From: Actinomycetota bacterium
GTDB taxonomy: Bacteria > Actinomycetota > Actinomycetes > Nanopelagicales > Nanopelagicaceae
Length of the DNA: 7,668 bases
Assembly (NCBI GenBank): GCA_009699645.1
Contig: WLNU01000052.1
Location: forward strand, 1-7,668
Direction: 5' to 3'
The notes beneath the pieces are model-generated. The model had not been told where the DNA came from. It worked only from the letters and a program-made list of their open reading frames with translations, and searched no databases. This document shows positions 6,803-7,668 of this stretch, one piece after another. A program made the translations under genes and the position numbers. Numbering within the stretch: the stretch's first letter is position 1; the number at the start of each line of letters is the position of its first letter.

Positions 6803-6808
6803 AGAATA
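6803..6808 (-). promoter_or_regulatory. Candidate -10 box of glnA
   Basis: TATTCT on the minus strand would start transcription near 6797 and leave a leader of about 72 nt. The hexamer 17 bp upstream (AGGCTC) is a poor -35, as expected for an activator-dependent promoter, and the GlnR-like half-sites lie just upstream. A competing choice is TTAACA (6856-6851) with TAGGCT (6832-6827), spacer 18, which better fits the -35/-10 consensus but lies within the half-sites. Confidence 0.35.
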
Positions 6809-6829
6809 AGTCTTCTGGCCCAAAAGAGC

Positions 6830-6856
6830 CTAACCGCCCTGTTACATCCATGTTAA
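6830..6856 (-). promoter_or_regulatory. GlnR-like binding array upstream of glnA
   Basis: In the glnA direction the half-sites TTAAC (6856-6852), GTAAC (6845-6841) and GTTAG (6834-6830) follow each other with exactly 6 nt between them. The Streptomyces GlnR pattern is alternating gTnAc and GaAAc half-sites with 6-nt gaps; each half-site here differs by one specified base. The array lies in the 158-bp region shared with the divergent RDD gene, so it could act on both. No glnR gene is in the window. Confidence 0.4.
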
Positions 6857-6870
6857 GAATTCTCACCCCC

Positions 6871-6876
6871 TAGGCT
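6871..6876 (+). promoter_or_regulatory. Candidate -10 box of a leaderless RDD transcript
   Basis: TAGGCT lies 7 nt before ATG 6884, so transcription would start at the start codon. The only purine stretch nearby (AGGG, 6878-6881) is 2 nt from the ATG, too close for normal ribosome binding. No clear -35 box was found. Confidence 0.4.
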
Positions 6877-6883
6877 TAGGGCC

Positions 6884-7258
6884 ATGAACTCATCTGGTAA
6901 AACCGTCACCTTAGGCCGCCGACTCCTTGCAATCACCCTGGACTGGCTGGCCTGTTATGCGATTGTCGCAGCTCTCTCAGGTGGAATCGGGCAGATGACA
7001 CCGGATAGGTCACCGATCATCTTGGCTCTCTTCTTTGCTGAGCTTTTGATTTTGACGGCGCTGACAGGGGCATCACTTGGCCAGAAAACCTTTGGCCTTC
7101 GCGTAGTTCGCTTCAATGATGGAGGGGCCATTTCTCTTTTGCAGGCTCTGATCCGTACATTCTTTTTAGTTCTGGTAGTAACGGCTGTGACCTACGATAA
7201 GGATGGTCGTGGAATCCACGAGCGTTTGAGTAAGACGGTTTTGGTTAGGACGCACTAG
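6884..7258 (+). CDS. RDD-family membrane protein
   Basis: This 124-residue protein has three predicted membrane helices (about 14-36, 43-62 and 83-103). It carries the family landmarks: RRLLAITLDW (12-21) with the Arg and Asp that name the family, TGASLGQKTFGLRVVR (61-76), and the C-terminal DGRGIHERLSKTVLVR (107-122). The molecular role of single-domain RDD proteins is poorly known; some members have been linked to ion transport. It is divergent from glnA, sharing a 158-bp regulatory region, and such an RDD gene beside glnA recurs in Actinobacteria, but a role in nitrogen metabolism is not shown. The next gene follows after 55 bp on the same strand. Confidence 0.9.
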   Translation: MNSSGKTVTLGRRLLAITLDWLACYAIVAALSGGIGQMTPDRSPIILALFFAELLILTALTGASLGQKTFGLRVVRFNDGGAISLLQALIRTFFLVLVVTAVTYDKDGRGIHERLSKTVLVRTH

Positions 7259-7296
7259 CAATCAATCCATTGAGAGTTAAGAGAATAGCGAAGTGC

Positions 7297-7305
7297 AAGA
7301 GGAGG
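7297..7305 (+). promoter_or_regulatory. Strong ribosome binding site of the SOUL gene
   Basis: AAGAGGAGG lies 8 nt before ATG 7314. It is the strongest Shine-Dalgarno match in the window and fixes the start of the truncated last gene. It contrasts with the crotonase, nhaA and RDD genes, which lack such a site. Confidence 0.8.
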
Positions 7306-7313
7306 CTTGATTT

Positions 7314-7668
7314 ATGACTAAACAGCAAGAATTTAGAGTGCTGCAAACTTATGAGGATTTTGAGCTTCGCGAATATCTTCCATGCGTCATCGCAGAGGTC
7401 AAAGTTTCTGCCAATTATTCGACTGCAACAAGGAGTGCGTTCTCCTCACTATTTAATTACATTTCACAGGGAAATGAGTCCTCACAGAAAATCGCGATGA
7501 CTGCCCCGGTAATCACCGCACAAAAAGCAGATAGATCGGATTCCGCCGGATGGTATGTCTCATTTGTGATGCCTTCAGGTAGCGCCTTTGATCACATGCC
7601 ACATCCCAACGATTCTCAAGTCAGATTACGAGAATTAGATACTGAAACATGCGTTGCCAAATCATTTC
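7314..7668 (+). CDS. SOUL/heme-binding-family protein, 3' end cut off
   Basis: The first 118 codons are in the window. The translation begins MTKQQEFRVLQTYEDFELREY and shows the SOUL/HBP family landmarks: the YEDFELREYLPCVIAEV strand (residues 13-29), AFSSLFNYISQGN (42-54), KIAMTAPVIT (59-68), WYVSFVMPSG (79-88) and PNDSQVRLREL (97-107). Animal members (p22HBP, SOUL) bind heme or other tetrapyrroles; bacterial members are mostly uncharacterised, and the axial histidine debated in the mammalian protein is not assured here. There is no signal peptide, so it is likely cytoplasmic. A very good ribosome binding site precedes it. It follows the RDD gene by 55 bp with no terminator in between, so the two may share a transcript. 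Confidence 0.93.
   Translation, partial: MTKQQEFRVLQTYEDFELREYLPCVIAEVKVSANYSTATRSAFSSLFNYISQGNESSQKIAMTAPVITAQKADRSDSAGWYVSFVMPSGSAFDHMPHPNDSQVRLRELDTETCVAKSF

Noticed and set aside
6726..6883. Riboswitch or glnA-type RNA motif in the glnA leader
   Set aside because: No long paired structure or conserved aptamer core could be seen; the spacer is better explained by promoter elements and GlnR-like sites.

Overview
The window looks like a compact stretch of chromosome from a low-GC, streamlined Actinomycetota, possibly a freshwater acI/Nanopelagicales type. The evidence is protein character and gene context, not a marker gene: an actinobacterial-type glutamine synthetase I beside a divergent RDD membrane protein, a leftmost gene that resembles a conserved actinobacterial membrane protein of unknown function, several genes with a TANNNT hexamer 6-7 nt before ATG (the leaderless pattern common in this phylum), short spacers and AT-rich DNA. 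No IS element, CRISPR array, tRNA, rRNA or integration site was seen, and no gene-free stretch exceeds about 160 bases.

Left part (1-861): two minus-strand genes. The first (382 to the left edge, cut off) encodes a small secreted or membrane-anchored protein of unknown function, with a perfect inverted repeat in its upstream region. The second (861-541) is a 106-residue stand-alone LuxR/GerE-type DNA-binding protein with a Cys/His-bearing C-terminal tail.

Central left (935-4452, plus strand): a tightly packed four-gene operon, divergent from the LuxR gene. It encodes an enoyl-CoA isomerase-type crotonase, an HSDL2-like short-chain dehydrogenase, a secreted membrane-anchored CopC-domain copper protein, and an NCS1-family nucleobase/cosubstrate permease. 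Spacings are 0, 6 and 2 bp. The first two suggest acyl-CoA chemistry; the last two are envelope proteins with no obvious metabolic link to the first pair.

Central right (4427-6725, minus strand): an unusually short NhaA-type Na+/H+ antiporter, whose 3' end overlaps that of the permease gene by 26 bp, preceded by glnA with a clear intrinsic terminator between the two. Upstream of glnA are three half-sites at 11-bp spacing that fit the actinobacterial GlnR pattern.

Right part (6884-7668, plus strand): an RDD-family membrane protein and a SOUL/heme-binding-type protein cut by the window end.

The most interesting points are the shortened NhaA (first helix and an internal helix pair missing, catalytic Asp pair and Lys kept), the mixed lipid/copper/permease operon, the Cys/His tail on the LuxR protein, and the GlnR-like array between glnA and the RDD gene. 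No whole new defence or mobile system was found.
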